64,000 nucleotides of DNA, from the NCBI GenBank assembly GCA_902613545.1, contig CACMHW010000001.1:1-64000 (forward strand), given 5' to 3'. This document shows, piece by piece, positions 11,228-22,512 of this stretch. Numbering within the stretch: the first letter of the stretch is position 1; each line of letters begins with the position of its first letter. The position numbers and the translations under genes were made by a program. The notes below the pieces were generated by a model, which saw nothing but the letters and a program-made list of their open reading frames with translations, had not been told where the DNA came from and did not search any database. The stretch is from an uncultured Pelagibacteraceae bacterium. GTDB lineage: Bacteria; Pseudomonadota; Alphaproteobacteria; Pelagibacterales; Pelagibacteraceae.

Positions 11228-12241
11228 TTACTCCTTTTTTAGGCATAATTTGTCTTTTTTAACAAAAAAAATGCAGCCTCCTAAGGTTGCATTTCTAAAA
11301 TTTCTATTCTCTAATTTTTTAATCAAATTTAATACTTTTTTGGATCTAACAGGATAATAGTTTCTTTTTAAGGTCTTGATAGATTTGTTTAATATATTTA
11401 ACTTTATCTCATTATTAAATTTTTTATATTTTTCCAAGTCCACATAAACAACATTTTTAGATCTATTTATGGTATCCTTAAAAATCTTGTTTAAATAATC
11501 ATCAAGTGTTTTTCTGCTTGAAGCAAGATTTTTAATTGATTTAATAATTTGATCATATTTAATTCCACTCTCAGCTAGGTGTTTTTGCAGTTTTCTAATT
11601 TTTGTTCTAAGATATTTACTATTTGTATTAGAGGGATCATTAAAAAATTTTCCAAATACATATTTACTTAATTTAATCAAAAGCTCTTTTTTTATATCTA
11701 ACAAAGGTCTTGATATTTTAATATCATTATTTAGCTTGCTTACATTTTTCATCGCTGATAAACCTTTTAAACCGCTACCTCTAGATAGTCTTATAAAAAA
11801 AGTCTCAACTTGATCTTCCAAATTATGGCCGGTCAATATAGTTTTGATTTTTTTTTGATTACAGAATTTTTTAAGTAATTCATATCTAATTTGCCTTGCT
11901 TTACTTTGAATATTATTAGTAATTTCTTTTTTATTATTTAATATTTTTAGATTAATTTTATATTTTTTTAATAAACCCTTTACCATCAGAGCTTCTTTTA
12001 AAGAATTTTTTCTAATATTATGATTTACTAACACAAATTGTAGTTTCATTTTTTTTTCGTAGTTGTAAGCTTTGATTAATGCTGCAAGAGCTAAACTGTC
12101 AGGACCGCCAGAGATCGCAACTAGAAATGAGTTAGTTTTAAATCTTCTGAGTTTTTTTTTAAAATCTTGATAAATATTAGAAAATCTCTCAGTACCTTCT
12201 AAACACTTTTTAAGATTTACACTTGAATTTTTTTTGCTCAT
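11228..12241 (-). CDS. tilS: tRNA(Ile)-lysidine synthase (start may be internal; overlaps cpoB)
   Basis: AISGGPDSLALAAL PP-loop; GHNLEDQVETFFIRLSRGSGLKGL. Confidence 0.93.
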   Translation of the reverse strand: MSKKNSSVNLKKCLEGTERFSNIYQDFKKKLRRFKTNSFLVAISGGPDSLALAALIKAYNYEKKMKLQFVLVNHNIRKNSLKEALMVKGLLKKYKINLKILNNKKEITNNIQSKARQIRYELLKKFCNQKKIKTILTGHNLEDQVETFFIRLSRGSGLKGLSAMKNVSKLNNDIKISRPLLDIKKELLIKLSKYVFGKFFNDPSNTNSKYLRTKIRKLQKHLAESGIKYDQIIKSIKNLASSRKTLDDYLNKIFKDTINRSKNVVYVDLEKYKKFNNEIKLNILNKSIKTLKRNYYPVRSKKVLNLIKKLENRNFRNATLGGCIFFVKKDKLCLKKE

Positions 12242-13178
12242 ATTGAGCTTTTTGTAGCACAGACTTGCTTGCTTTTGGGTATTCTTTTTTTAGTCCTAAT
12301 ATCATTTTACATCCCTGATCTTTTTCTCCAAGTTGAACCATAGTAATTCCTAATTTTAAAAGATTATCTGGTGCCTTTTTGCTTTTAGGATAATTTTGAT
12401 AACCATCTAAATAAGCGGTAGCAGCATCTGAATAAAGTTGTCTTATTCTAAATGTTTCTCCATACCAGTATTGTGCACTACCGGCTAGATCATGGTCTTT
12501 ATTTTTATCGATAAATTCTCTTAATGCGAATTCAGCTGTTTCATAATCACCGATTTTCATAAAGCTTACAGCAAACTCATATTGCTCTGGTGTTGATTTT
12601 TCTGGAAGTAAAGATTCTTTTTTTTCTGGTCTTTCAGTAATTACAGTTTGAGCACTCTCTACAGAATTTATACTTTGTTGAGTTGGTAAATTTGAAGTTT
12701 GATAACCGGGATTTGCCCCAAAATCTTGTGGTTTACTAGTACCTGGAAGAACGGTTTGTTGATTTTTAATTTTTTTATCAGGATTGAGGTTACCGCTTTC
12801 TAAATCCGAAAATCTTAACTGGTTATCTGATTGAATTTTAGTTACACGTGATGACAATTTATCTAATTTAAAATTTACTTCCTCAAATTTATTTGTTAAT
12901 TCCCTAAATTGATCTTCAATTTCATTTAATTTTAAAAGATGTTTTGTTAAAATATCTTCATTTAGACCATCAGTATTTTTTAAAGTAGTGCTTGATACAG
13001 CAACGTCTGATTTCTGATAAACAGCTTTTTCTAAAGTTTTTAGATCTTTAGTTATTACCTGAATTTGATCAGAAATAGCTTTTAAATAAATTTCTTCCTC
13101 TTCTGCATAAATACTTGTAAAAACAAATGCAGGTAAAATAATAAATAAAATTTTAAAAAAATTTTTATACTTTTGCAT
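12210..13178 (-). CDS. cpoB: Tol-Pal system coordination protein CpoB/YbgF
   Basis: Signal peptide, coiled coil, C-terminal TPR (YWYGETFRIRQLYSDAATAYLDGYQNYPKSKKAPDNLLKLG); position after pal. Confidence 0.9.
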   Translation of the reverse strand: MQKYKNFFKILFIILPAFVFTSIYAEEEEIYLKAISDQIQVITKDLKTLEKAVYQKSDVAVSSTTLKNTDGLNEDILTKHLLKLNEIEDQFRELTNKFEEVNFKLDKLSSRVTKIQSDNQLRFSDLESGNLNPDKKIKNQQTVLPGTSKPQDFGANPGYQTSNLPTQQSINSVESAQTVITERPEKKESLLPEKSTPEQYEFAVSFMKIGDYETAEFALREFIDKNKDHDLAGSAQYWYGETFRIRQLYSDAATAYLDGYQNYPKSKKAPDNLLKLGITMVQLGEKDQGCKMILGLKKEYPKASKSVLQKAQYEQKKFKCKS

Positions 13179-13204
13179 GATTCTTTTCTAATCAGATAAA
13201 ATGG

Positions 13205-13246
13205 CAAAAAAAAGACCCTTCGATACTTAGTAAAGAAGGGTCTTTT
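13205..13246 (-). terminator. Rho-independent terminator between pal and cpoB
   Basis: Inverted repeat AAAAGACCCTTC / GAAGGGTCTTTT (13210-13221 and 13235-13246) followed on the minus strand by a T-run. Confidence 0.8.
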
Positions 13247-13263
13247 AATTTGATAAACTTAAA

Positions 13264-13758
13264 TTAGTTTACTTTTACTGTAACTGATCTTCTGTTTTGA
13301 GACCAAGCTAATGGCGATGATTTTGGATTAACTGGCTTCTCTTTTCCATAACTTATTACAGAAATTCTCTTTCCAGAAATACCATAAGTCATCAAATAAT
13401 CTCTAGCAGCATTAGCTCTACGCTCACCTAATGCTAAGTTATATTCTCTCGTACCTCTCTCATCAGCGTGACCTTCAATAGTTACATTAAGATTTTTATT
13501 TTTTCTTAAAAATGTAGCTTGTTTTCTTAGTGTAGCTCTAGATGCAGTAGTTAGTGATGATTTGTTTGTAGCAAAAAATACTCTATCAGGAACACCAGCA
13601 GCTAAATACTCAACTGTTTCTTTTCCAGTATAAACGTCTCCATCAATATCTCCTGTTTTCTTAGCTGTAGAACATGCGCTAAGTATTAAAGTTGCGAAGA
13701 TTACAAGTAATATATTTTTTAAATTCGATTTTAGTGTCATTTTTTCCCCTAGGTTCAT
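13264..13758 (-). CDS. pal: Peptidoglycan-associated lipoprotein Pal
   Basis: LILSACS lipobox; OmpA-like NVTIEGHADERGTREYNLALGERRANA. Confidence 0.95.
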   Translation of the reverse strand: MNLGEKMTLKSNLKNILLVIFATLILSACSTAKKTGDIDGDVYTGKETVEYLAAGVPDRVFFATNKSSLTTASRATLRKQATFLRKNKNLNVTIEGHADERGTREYNLALGERRANAARDYLMTYGISGKRISVISYGKEKPVNPKSSPLAWSQNRRSVTVKVN

Positions 13759-13815
13759 TGTGGTTATTTCAAATTATTGCAATTTATTCAAGTATATTTT
13801 ACATAAAATTCAACC

Positions 13816-15153
13816 TCACTTAGATAATAATGAGGACCAAGATGGGTCTGAAGCATCAGTTTTAGTGGAAAGTTTTCTCTCATTATATCCAGTTATATCT
13901 ATAGACCATAATTTAGCTGTAAATCCCTCTCCTTTATCACCTGCTTTAGTTTCTCTATAAAAAACTAGAACTCTACCATTTGGTGACCAGGAGGGAGCCT
14001 CTTGATAATAGTTTTCTGTTAATAGTCTTTCTCCAGTTCCATCAGTTCTCATCACTCCAATATAAAATCGCCCTTTATGCATTTTAGTAAAGGCAATTAA
14101 GTCACCTCTTGGTGACCAAACAGGTGTTCCATAAATACCTTTGCCAAAAGTTACTCTCTTTACGTTACTACCATCGCTTCTCATCACATAAATTTGTTGT
14201 AATCCACTTCTGTCAGAATTGAATGCAATAAATTTTCCATCAGGTGAAAAAGATGGTGAAGTATCAATTGAAGAATGCTCAGTAATTCTCTCAACAACTC
14301 TTGACTCTAAATCCATTGTATAGATATCTGAATTACCATCTTTAGCAAAACTCATAATTATTTTTGTTCCATCAGGTGAAAATCTTGGTGCAAAAGTCAT
14401 TCCAGGAAAATTCCCTACAACCTCTTGAGTACCTGTTTCAATATCAAGCAAGTACACTCTTGGCATATTTCTAAAATAGGACATGTAAGTTACCATTTGA
14501 TTTGTTGGATTAAATCTAGGTGTTAAAACTAACTCGTTGCCTAAAGTTAAGTATTTTGTATTAGATCCATCCTGATCCATTATTGCTAATTTTTTAATTC
14601 TTTGGCTCTTCGGACCACTTTCTGCAACATAAATAATTCTTGTATCAAAATACCCTTCCTCTCCAGTCAATCTCTCGTAAATCTTATCAGATATAATATG
14701 CGCTACTCTCCTCCAGTTAGAGGGTGTCGTGGTAAAAGCTAAAGCTGTCATTTCTTGTGCTGCTGTCAAATCCCAAAGCCTGAATTCAACTTTTAATTTT
14801 TCATCCTTAATTAATAATTTCCCTGTCACTAGTGCTTGAGCTTTTATAAGTCGCCAGTCTTCAAATCTTGGTTTTAGGTGAGCAATATCTGGTTTTTGAA
14901 CAAATGCATCTTTCTTTAATGGATTAAATAGACCGGTATTTTTAAAATTCTTTTCTATAATCTCAGAAATATTTTCTCCTAATTCTTTTACTTTTAAATC
15001 TTTATAATTATCTGATTTAACATCTACATGTAATGGAGATACAGCTATAGGTAGTGGATCTAAATTACCTCTAGTGATGTCTACCTCAATTAATGCAAAA
15101 GACTTAATCAAAAATAGAAAGTAAAATAAAAAAGTAAATATAATTTTTTTCAT
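13816..15153 (-). CDS. tolB: Tol-Pal system beta-propeller protein TolB
   Basis: WD40-like repeats ([25 protein letters not shown]); operon context. Confidence 0.95.
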   Translation of the reverse strand: MKKIIFTFLFYFLFLIKSFALIEVDITRGNLDPLPIAVSPLHVDVKSDNYKDLKVKELGENISEIIEKNFKNTGLFNPLKKDAFVQKPDIAHLKPRFEDWRLIKAQALVTGKLLIKDEKLKVEFRLWDLTAAQEMTALAFTTTPSNWRRVAHIISDKIYERLTGEEGYFDTRIIYVAESGPKSQRIKKLAIMDQDGSNTKYLTLGNELVLTPRFNPTNQMVTYMSYFRNMPRVYLLDIETGTQEVVGNFPGMTFAPRFSPDGTKIIMSFAKDGNSDIYTMDLESRVVERITEHSSIDTSPSFSPDGKFIAFNSDRSGLQQIYVMRSDGSNVKRVTFGKGIYGTPVWSPRGDLIAFTKMHKGRFYIGVMRTDGTGERLLTENYYQEAPSWSPNGRVLVFYRETKAGDKGEGFTAKLWSIDITGYNERKLSTKTDASDPSWSSLLSK

Positions 15154-15154
15154 A

Positions 15155-15961
15155 TCATCCTTTTAACATTTCTGTTGGATTGAAATTTAATTGTAAATCT
15201 TTCCACTTATCGTAGCCAGTAGGAGGAACTTTCAATGGTTGACAAAGTCTTACCGCTCTTAGTGCGCTCTCAGCTAGTACTTTATAAAATTTTTGACCTG
15301 GTCTATTCATTCTTTCATGATCCAAAATTTCAGATTTCATTATAGTTCCATCTTTTTTAAGTTCTAATTTTATTCTGACCAATAAATTTTGATCATATGG
15401 TAAACCCAATGGAATACTCCAACATCCAAATATTTGAGCTCTAAGAGCATCTTCTTCTGACAAAGTAAGGCCTGATGCAAATGAATTTTTTTGAGAACTT
15501 TGAGTCACTTTATTACTTTTTTTTTCCTTAACCGCCTCAACTTCTTTAGCTTTATCTATTAACGCAGCAATTTGATTTGTATCTATTATTTCTTTCTTTT
15601 CAAACTCTGAAGATTGTCTTATTTCTGGTTTTATTTCCTCAGGATTTTGCTTTTTTTTTATTATTTCTTTTTCTTCCTTTTTCTCATTAGGCATTGGAAT
15701 TCTATCAGGTTTTTCTTTTGCTTTAGCTGCAGGAGGTGCTTGTTCAGAAACCATTCTCTCCTCTTCTATTTTTTTTTCCTTAATCAATTTTCTTGCTTTT
15801 GGAGCATAAGGAATTTTTGTTTTATCTGAAATTTGTATTAATTCTACAGAAACTATTGGAGGCAAATCTACTGGCTCTCTAAGCATAAATGGTAAACTCA
15901 ATACTGTTAGGATTATCATTAATGAGTGAAAAGAGATTGAGTAAATTAAGCTTTTTATCAT
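15155..15961 (-). CDS. tolA: TolA-like energy transduction protein
   Basis: N-terminal TM, charged K/E-rich middle, TonB_C-like C-terminus; between tolR and tolB. Confidence 0.85.
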   Translation of the reverse strand: MIKSLIYSISFHSLMIILTVLSLPFMLREPVDLPPIVSVELIQISDKTKIPYAPKARKLIKEKKIEEERMVSEQAPPAAKAKEKPDRIPMPNEKKEEKEIIKKKQNPEEIKPEIRQSSEFEKKEIIDTNQIAALIDKAKEVEAVKEKKSNKVTQSSQKNSFASGLTLSEEDALRAQIFGCWSIPLGLPYDQNLLVRIKLELKKDGTIMKSEILDHERMNRPGQKFYKVLAESALRAVRLCQPLKVPPTGYDKWKDLQLNFNPTEMLKG

Positions 15962-15969
15962 ACATCATC

Positions 15970-16383
15970 CTAATTTTTGTAAGGTTCAGAAATAAGTGCA
16001 ACTTTTGAAAAACCAGCACCTGATAAAGTTCCCATTATTTCTAACACTCTTCCATAATTAATATTCTTATCTCCTCTTACATAAATCCTTGTATCAGTTC
16101 TATTTTTTGCAATAGCTAATAGCTTGGGAACCATTTTTTGATATGTCACTTGATGTTCTTGAATATAAATCTCCCCTTTTGAATTGATGCTAATTGTTAG
16201 TGGTTCTTGATCGTCTGGAAGTGAATCAGCTGCAGATTCAGGTAAATCAACTTGAACACCTACTGTTAGTAGTGGTGCGGTTACCATAAAAATAATTAAT
16301 AAAACAAGCATTACATCAACAAATGGTGTTACGTTAATTTCACTCATTGGTTCATTTCTTGAGCGATTGAATTTAAATGCCAT
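15970..16383 (-). CDS. tolR: Biopolymer transport protein TolR (ExbD family)
   Basis: MSEINVTPFVDVMLVLLIIFMVTAPLLTVGVQVDLP. Confidence 0.95.
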   Translation of the reverse strand: MAFKFNRSRNEPMSEINVTPFVDVMLVLLIIFMVTAPLLTVGVQVDLPESAADSLPDDQEPLTISINSKGEIYIQEHQVTYQKMVPKLLAIAKNRTDTRIYVRGDKNINYGRVLEIMGTLSGAGFSKVALISEPYKN

Positions 16384-16387
16384 TATT

Positions 16388-17068
16388 TTAAATTATTGAT
16401 AAAAATCTTTTAGAAAAATTATCTATTTTTGAAAAGTACCTTCGAGAGTCACTATTGAATTTATTATATGCTACTACTGCTGGAATAGCTGCTAACAAAC
16501 CTAACGCTGTTGCAAAGAGAGCTTCGGCAATACCTGGAGCAACTATGGCAAGACTTGTGTTTCTAGAAATAGCTATTGATTGAAATGAATTCATTATCCC
16601 CCATACTGTACCAAATAATCCTATAAACGGGGCTGTTGAACCAATCGTCGCAAGATATGTAAAATTTTTTTCAACTTTTTTCAATTCGTTATCAGTAGCA
16701 ATTTCTAAAATTCTCTCAACTCTCGCAGCTTGAATTGCAGATGATTGTCTTTTGGTTTTTAAAAGTTCTGCCATTGCTGCTTTAAATATTAAAGTTGCTG
16801 GATCGCTTGAATTTACAGGAAGGTTATTATTAAAATTTTCAGCGGATTTCGCTTTCCAGAATTTTTTTTCAAAGTCCTGGGTAGACTTATTTATATTTTT
16901 AAACAACTTAAATTTATCAAATATTAGTGCCCATGAAAAAATTGAGCTCGCTATCAATAGAATAATTACAAACTTAACTACAAAGTCGGCCCTCATAAAA
17001 AGGCTCCATAATGTGAAGTCTGTTGCACCTCCTAATCCTACTACTTGTGCAGCAATATCTTGTTCCAT
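16388..17068 (-). CDS. tolQ: Proton channel protein TolQ
   Basis: MotA/ExbB-type; TIGSTAPFIGLFGTVWGIMNSFQ; operon position. Confidence 0.95.
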   Translation of the reverse strand: MEQDIAAQVVGLGGATDFTLWSLFMRADFVVKFVIILLIASSIFSWALIFDKFKLFKNINKSTQDFEKKFWKAKSAENFNNNLPVNSSDPATLIFKAAMAELLKTKRQSSAIQAARVERILEIATDNELKKVEKNFTYLATIGSTAPFIGLFGTVWGIMNSFQSIAISRNTSLAIVAPGIAEALFATALGLLAAIPAVVAYNKFNSDSRRYFSKIDNFSKRFLSII

Positions 17069-17126
17069 TAAACTTAATTACTTTTAGAATGTGTCATGAA
17101 TTTGGCGCTTTCTTAAGAAAATAATA

Positions 17127-17618
17127 TTATTTGCTAACTTTTAATCTTGTCTCAGTGTAGAATCTGGCGATCAAAATAGCGTCTGATTTATTGACGTCTT
17201 TTTTTTTAGCTAATTGACTCGATAAAGATGGGTACATTTCTATTACTTTAGTTCTGCTAGAGTCTTTTGAAGAATTAATCAATTCAAAATGCTTTTTCCA
17301 TTTAGATGGTCTTACAAAAAAAATTGGAAGTTCTAAAGCTGCACAAACTCCTTTGATTGCACCAAAAGTTTGACCAAAATTGAACATACTGGTTACGCCT
17401 TGTCCTGGCATTGCATTTACTTGCTCAACTACGACTGCTATTTCAGCATCAGGTTTGGTGCTGTCTTTAATAATACTTACTAGTTGAGCGCTATTTAATT
17501 GTCTTTTGTTCTTTTTTCCTTCTGCCATTACTGGCATATCAAAAATATTTAATACTTTATTATCCTCTAAAATTGCTATCGCGCCGCTTAAACCAGGATC
17601 TATACCAACGACTATCAT
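17127..17618 (-). CDS. Divergent RuvC-like Holliday junction endonuclease
   Basis: GIDPGLSGAIAIL, VVVEQV, KSDAILIARF acidic motifs of the RuvC/RNase H fold; non-canonical middle MPGQGVTSMFNFGQTFGAIKG. Confidence 0.8.
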   Translation of the reverse strand: MIVVGIDPGLSGAIAILEDNKVLNIFDMPVMAEGKKNKRQLNSAQLVSIIKDSTKPDAEIAVVVEQVNAMPGQGVTSMFNFGQTFGAIKGVCAALELPIFFVRPSKWKKHFELINSSKDSSRTKVIEMYPSLSSQLAKKKDVNKSDAILIARFYTETRLKVSK

Positions 17619-17619
17619 T

Positions 17620-18345
17620 TTATTTATTTTCTAAATTTGCATTAGTAAATATATTTTGAACATCATCAAGCTCCTCAAGTGCATTTAGAACCTCTATCAT
17701 TTTTTTACTCTGATCTTTATCTAAATTTAAGTTATTTTGAGGTCTCCACTCTATGGCTGAATAAGCAAAACTGTCTATTTTCTTTTCAAGTTCAGTTTTA
17801 ATCTTATAAAAATCATCTTTTTGCGTAACTATCTCATGAAATCCATTTACAATGGAACAATCTTTTGCTCCAGAATTGATTGCTATATTAAATACTTCCT
17901 CCTCGCTAATTTTATTTTTCTCTATATGTATAACTCCATAATTATGAAACATATGCTTAGTCGAACCGGTCTCTCCCAATCTACCTCCGCTTTTTTGTAA
18001 AACAGTTCTTATACTTGATGCAGATCTATTTTTATTGTCAGTGAGAGTTTCAATAATTAAAGCTGTATTAAACGGACCAAAACCTTCGTATCTTAAATTT
18101 TCATAATTTTTATTTTGATCACTTTCGGACTTACTAATTGCTCTAGAAATATTATCTTTTGGCATGTTTGCCTGTTTAGCTGCCTGTATTGCAGTTCTTA
18201 ACCTGGGATTCATGTCTGGATCTTTATCACCTAATTTTGCTGCAACTGTTAATTCCCTAGACAGTTTTGAAAATATTTTCGATCTTTCTTTGTCAGCTCT
18301 ACCTTTTTTATGTTTTATACCTGCCCAGTGAGAATGTCCTGCCAT
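17620..18345 (-). CDS. yebC: YebC/PmpR family protein
   Basis: MAGHSHWAGIKHKKGRADKERSKIFSKL; GETGSTKHMF. Confidence 0.96.
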   Translation of the reverse strand: MAGHSHWAGIKHKKGRADKERSKIFSKLSRELTVAAKLGDKDPDMNPRLRTAIQAAKQANMPKDNISRAISKSESDQNKNYENLRYEGFGPFNTALIIETLTDNKNRSASSIRTVLQKSGGRLGETGSTKHMFHNYGVIHIEKNKISEEEVFNIAINSGAKDCSIVNGFHEIVTQKDDFYKIKTELEKKIDSFAYSAIEWRPQNNLNLDKDQSKKMIEVLNALEELDDVQNIFTNANLENK

Positions 18346-18347
18346 AA

Positions 18348-19154
18348 CTATTTATTTAATACTCCCCCAATAATTAATCTAGAAATTTTTTTTGCTAAAC
18401 CAGTTTCTGAATTTGCTTCTACAATTATACCGGACAAAGTACCCTCGCCCTCTGATGGGTAGTGTTTTACCGCATCTTTATCTTTAAAAAATTTTTTTAT
18501 TGAGTTTTCTTTGTTCATACCAATTACCGAGTTATAATCACCACACATTCCAATATCAGTTTGATATGCAGTACCTTTCTCTAATATCCTTGTATCAGCA
18601 GTAGGAACATGGGTATGGGTTCCAACAACACAAGTAGAGATACCATCAAAAAAATGCCCTATAGCCATTTTTTCACTTGTAATTTCTCCATGAAAATCGA
18701 CAACAGAAAAATCAACACTATTTTTTAATTTAATTTTTTTAGTAATTTCTTTTGCAATTTTAAAAACATCATCCGTTTTTCTCATAAAAACATTTCCCAT
18801 TAAATTTATAACCCCCACTTTATATTTTTGGTCTTTAGAAAAAAAGATTCCATAACCCTTACCAGGAGATCCTTCTGCTAAATTAGCGGGTCTTAAAAGT
18901 CTTTTTTCTTTATCAATAAATTTAGCTGTCTCTTCTTTATCCCATATGTGATTTCCGGAAGTAATTACATCTATTCCTAAAGAAAAAAATTCGTCAGCTA
19001 TTTCTTTGGTTATACCTTTGCCATCATCTGCTGCATTTTCACCGTTAATAACAGAAAAGTCTATATGATTTTTTTCAATAATTCTTTTAAGATTTTCTCT
19101 TAGTGCTTTTCTGCCTGATTGACCCATAACATCTCCCAAAATCAAAATTTTCAT
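18348..19154 (-). CDS. YmdB-family metallophosphoesterase
   Basis: MKILILGDVMGQSGR; NGENAADDGKGI; DFHGEITSEKMA; GTHTHVPTAD. Confidence 0.9.
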   Translation of the reverse strand: MKILILGDVMGQSGRKALRENLKRIIEKNHIDFSVINGENAADDGKGITKEIADEFFSLGIDVITSGNHIWDKEETAKFIDKEKRLLRPANLAEGSPGKGYGIFFSKDQKYKVGVINLMGNVFMRKTDDVFKIAKEITKKIKLKNSVDFSVVDFHGEITSEKMAIGHFFDGISTCVVGTHTHVPTADTRILEKGTAYQTDIGMCGDYNSVIGMNKENSIKKFFKDKDAVKHYPSEGEGTLSGIIVEANSETGLAKKISRLIIGGVLNK

Positions 19155-19705
19155 TTAATTATTCCTTTTTCAGTAATTATGAAGTTTAATTTGAAATCTT
19201 TTTTATTCACCGGCAGTTTATTGTATTTTTGAAAAGAAAAAGCAACACCGACTGTTAAAATATTTTTATGAGTATTAATATACTTAAAAAGATATTTATC
19301 ATAATAACCTTTGCCGTATCCCAATCTATTTTTATCTTTATCGAAGGCTAAAAGAGGAATTAACATAATCGAAGGTATTATTTTAATCGTTTTTGTCGGT
19401 TCAGGTATTCCATATTTATTTACGTATAATATTTCATTATGTTTCCATTTATAAAATTCCATCGAATTATTTTTTTGTATAATTGGCAAAAGAAAATTAA
19501 ATTTTTTAAAATATTCAATTTTAAGAATTTTCAATACATCAACCTCAAAAGAACTTGGATAATAAAGAGAAATAAAGGACTTTTTGCTTATACCTCTTTT
19601 TTTAATTAAGTTAATTAGAGGTAAAAAAAATTTATCGCTTATTTCAAAAAAATTTTTTTTTCTTTTAAGAAAATATTTTTCTCTAATTATGCTTTTTTTA
19701 TCCAT
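19151..19705 (-). CDS. 5-formyltetrahydrofolate cyclo-ligase
   Basis: LIPLLAFDKDKNRLGYGKGYYDKYL motif; next to zapA. Confidence 0.9.
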   Translation of the reverse strand: MDKKSIIREKYFLKRKKNFFEISDKFFLPLINLIKKRGISKKSFISLYYPSSFEVDVLKILKIEYFKKFNFLLPIIQKNNSMEFYKWKHNEILYVNKYGIPEPTKTIKIIPSIMLIPLLAFDKDKNRLGYGKGYYDKYLFKYINTHKNILTVGVAFSFQKYNKLPVNKKDFKLNFIITEKGIIK

Positions 19706-20152
19706 CTATTGTATTTTAGATAGGGACTCGGTGTTAGAAATTATCTTCTCTAACGATTGTGTAGTTTTATCTAACAAGGATTCGTAAAGTATATTACTTT
19801 CTTCAATTGTTTTTTTGAAAATCTCTAATTCATCTTTAAGTTTTTGAATTTCAATATCTTTATCATCTTTATACTTTATGGCTAAAGTTTTTATTTCTTT
19901 GAATTTGTTTGATATTTCATCAAGTTTAGTTTTTTGAAGCGTTACTTTCTGTTTTAAGTCGAAATATTCATCGATTAATTGTATTGTAGTAATTAATAAT
20001 AACTTATTTTCTCCAATATTGCCTAATTTATCTTTTAGTTCTGCATATTTATTATCAAGAAATTTCGTCAATTTTTTTAAAGACTCTTCTTGCCCATCGT
20101 CACAAGAAAGAAGGTAGTCTTTGTTATTAAACTTAATATTTACATTTGCCAT
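19706..20152 (-). CDS. zapA: Cell division protein ZapA
   Basis: [37 protein letters not shown]; coiled-coil tail. Confidence 0.85.
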   Translation of the reverse strand: MANVNIKFNNKDYLLSCDDGQEESLKKLTKFLDNKYAELKDKLGNIGENKLLLITTIQLIDEYFDLKQKVTLQKTKLDEISNKFKEIKTLAIKYKDDKDIEIQKLKDELEIFKKTIEESNILYESLLDKTTQSLEKIISNTESLSKIQ

Positions 20153-20463
20153 TTTTCAATTTCTGAAACCAAATTTTCAGTTTCCTCGCTCAACTCATCA
20201 ATTTCTTGATTAAAATTTTCTTCAAATTCTACTTTTTTTTTAACTTCTAATTGTAAGTTTTTTATTTTCTCTTTTAAATATTTGTGTTCCCTGAGTAATT
20301 CTTGATTTTTTTTTTCAATTTCAATTTTTTGTCTTAAAATTTCGTTTTTTTCAGTTTTTATTTTTTCTACTTCGTATGTGGGTTGTGAATAAGTTAAAGT
20401 CAACGAATTAAGTTTGCTAATTAATTGATTTAAATTTTTTTCTTTCTGCTCAATTGTACTCAT
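20140..20463 (-). CDS. Small coiled-coil protein, unknown function
   Basis: Heptad-rich K/E protein overlapping zapA. Confidence 0.6.
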   Translation of the reverse strand: MSTIEQKEKNLNQLISKLNSLTLTYSQPTYEVEKIKTEKNEILRQKIEIEKKNQELLREHKYLKEKIKNLQLEVKKKVEFEENFNQEIDELSEETENLVSEIEKWQM

Positions 20464-20520
20464 AAAATATTATATCATATTATTGATATACTTAGTTTAA
20501 GTCTATATAGGTTATTAAAA

Positions 20521-22503
20521 GTGAGAGTAAATTTTAATCAATTATCAAATGCAGTAAGATTTTTATCAATCGATGCTGTGCAAAAAGCCAATTCTGGCCA
20601 TCCTGGAATGCCAATGGGTATGGCAGATGTTGCAACAGTTTTATTTAAATACCACCTGAGGTTTAACCCAAAAAATCCTAATTGGATAAACAGGGATCGA
20701 TTTATTTTATCAGCAGGACATGGGTCTATGTTGCTTTACTCGCTTTTGTATCTTTGTGGTTACAAAAGTATTTCAATTGAGGATATAAAAAATTTCCGAC
20801 AACTTAATTCTATCTGTGCTGGACATCCCGAGTACAAAAAAGGCTCTGGAATTGAGACGACTACCGGACCTTTAGGACAAGGGTTAGGAAACGCTGTAGG
20901 TATGGCAATAGCAGAAGAAATATTTAGAAAAAAATTTAGTTCTTCTGTCATTAATAACAAAACCTATGTGATTGCGAGTGACGGAGACTTAATGGAGGGA
21001 ATTAGTCATGAAGCAATGAGTCTAGCTGGCCATCTAAAATTAAAGAATTTAATAGTTTTTTTCGACAATAATAAAATTTCAATTGATGGTTCAACCTCGC
21101 TTAGTGTTTCAGATAATTACAAAAAAAGATTTGAGTCGTACGGTTGGAGTTTTTTAGAGGTAAACGGTCACAATGAAAAACAAATTTCAAAAGCGATCAC
21201 AAAAGCATCAAAATCAAAAAAACCTACAATAATTTCTTGTAAAACTATAATAGGATTTGGATCACCTAATAAATCTGGTAAAGCTTCCTCCCACGGCTCT
21301 CCTTTAGGAGATGAGGAAATAGCTTTAGTGAGAAAAAAACTAAAATGGAACAACCAGCCATTTGAAGTACCTCAAGAAATACTAGATGAATGGAGAAATA
21401 TAGGTAACAAAGGCGAACAACTAGAAAATGAATGGCTCGATACAGTCAATAAAAAAAATCCTAAAATTAAAAGTGAACTTAACGGCGCTAATGAAAAATT
21501 AGATTTGAACGGTTTAGAAAATTTAATTCGTCAAGAAAAAGATAAAAATTTTGAATCTAAGCCAAGTTTAGCTACACGACAATGTTCGATGGCTGCTATA
21601 GAAAAAATTTCTGCTTTTCTTCCTGAATTAATAGGTGGTTCTGCAGATTTAAGTGGTTCTAATAATACAAAAACAAATAATTCTAAAATTATAAACTCTA
21701 AAAATTTTAATGGAAATTATATTCATTACGGAGTTAGAGAACATGGTATGGCAGCAATTATGAATGGTTTAGCGCTTTATGGAGGTATAATCCCTTATGG
21801 TGGAACATTTTTAATATTCTCAGATTATTGTAAACCCTCTATAAGACTCTCTGCTTTAATGGGTCTTAAAGTAATTTATATTTTTTCACATGACTCAATT
21901 GGTCTTGGTGAAGATGGTCCTACTCACCAACCTATAGAACAACTTACTGGGTTGAGAGCAATTCCGAATTTAAATGTCTTCAGGCCAGCAGATATTAATG
22001 AAACATTTGAATGTTGGGAAATAGCTTTAAAAACTGAAAATACCCCAAGTGCTATTGCTTTATCGAGACAAAAAGTTCCTTACATCAATCCGAGCAATTT
22101 AAAAGAGAATAAATGTGAAAAAGGAGCCTATGTAGTTAATTTAACTTCGCATGAGAGTAATGTAACATTGGTTGCTTCAGGTACTGAAGTAGAACTTGCC
22201 TTAAAAGTTCAAAACAAACTTAAAGAAAACAATATCCACTCAAAAGTAGTTTCAATGCCATGTATGGAGCTTTTTGATAAACAATCTGAAGATTACCGGA
22301 AAGATATTTTAGAAGAAAACTCATTGATCTTCACATTAGAAGCTGGAAGTGTAATGTCTTGGCAAAAATATATTAAAAATAAAGGTGCCAATTTAGGTAT
22401 AGATAAATTTGGTGAAAGTGCTCCTTATAAAGAAGTTTACAAACATTTGAAATTATCAGAAGAAGATATAACAAATTTTATTCAAAAAAAATTAAGAGAG
22501 TAA
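20521..22503 (+). CDS. tkt: Transketolase (GTG start)
   Basis: [44 protein letters not shown]. Confidence 0.97.
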   Translation: MRVNFNQLSNAVRFLSIDAVQKANSGHPGMPMGMADVATVLFKYHLRFNPKNPNWINRDRFILSAGHGSMLLYSLLYLCGYKSISIEDIKNFRQLNSICAGHPEYKKGSGIETTTGPLGQGLGNAVGMAIAEEIFRKKFSSSVINNKTYVIASDGDLMEGISHEAMSLAGHLKLKNLIVFFDNNKISIDGSTSLSVSDNYKKRFESYGWSFLEVNGHNEKQISKAITKASKSKKPTIISCKTIIGFGSPNKSGKASSHGSPLGDEEIALVRKKLKWNNQPFEVPQEILDEWRNIGNKGEQLENEWLDTVNKKNPKIKSELNGANEKLDLNGLENLIRQEKDKNFESKPSLATRQCSMAAIEKISAFLPELIGGSADLSGSNNTKTNNSKIINSKNFNGNYIHYGVREHGMAAIMNGLALYGGIIPYGGTFLIFSDYCKPSIRLSALMGLKVIYIFSHDSIGLGEDGPTHQPIEQLTGLRAIPNLNVFRPADINETFECWEIALKTENTPSAIALSRQKVPYINPSNLKENKCEKGAYVVNLTSHESNVTLVASGTEVELALKVQNKLKENNIHSKVVSMPCMELFDKQSEDYRKDILEENSLIFTLEAGSVMSWQKYIKNKGANLGIDKFGESAPYKEVYKHLKLSEEDITNFIQKKLRE

Positions 22504-22512
22504 TGGAAGTCG

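Noticed and set aside
19700-19710. Possible 6S RNA between the formyl-THF cyclo-ligase gene and zapA
   Set aside because: The two genes abut (19705/19706), leaving no space for ssrS
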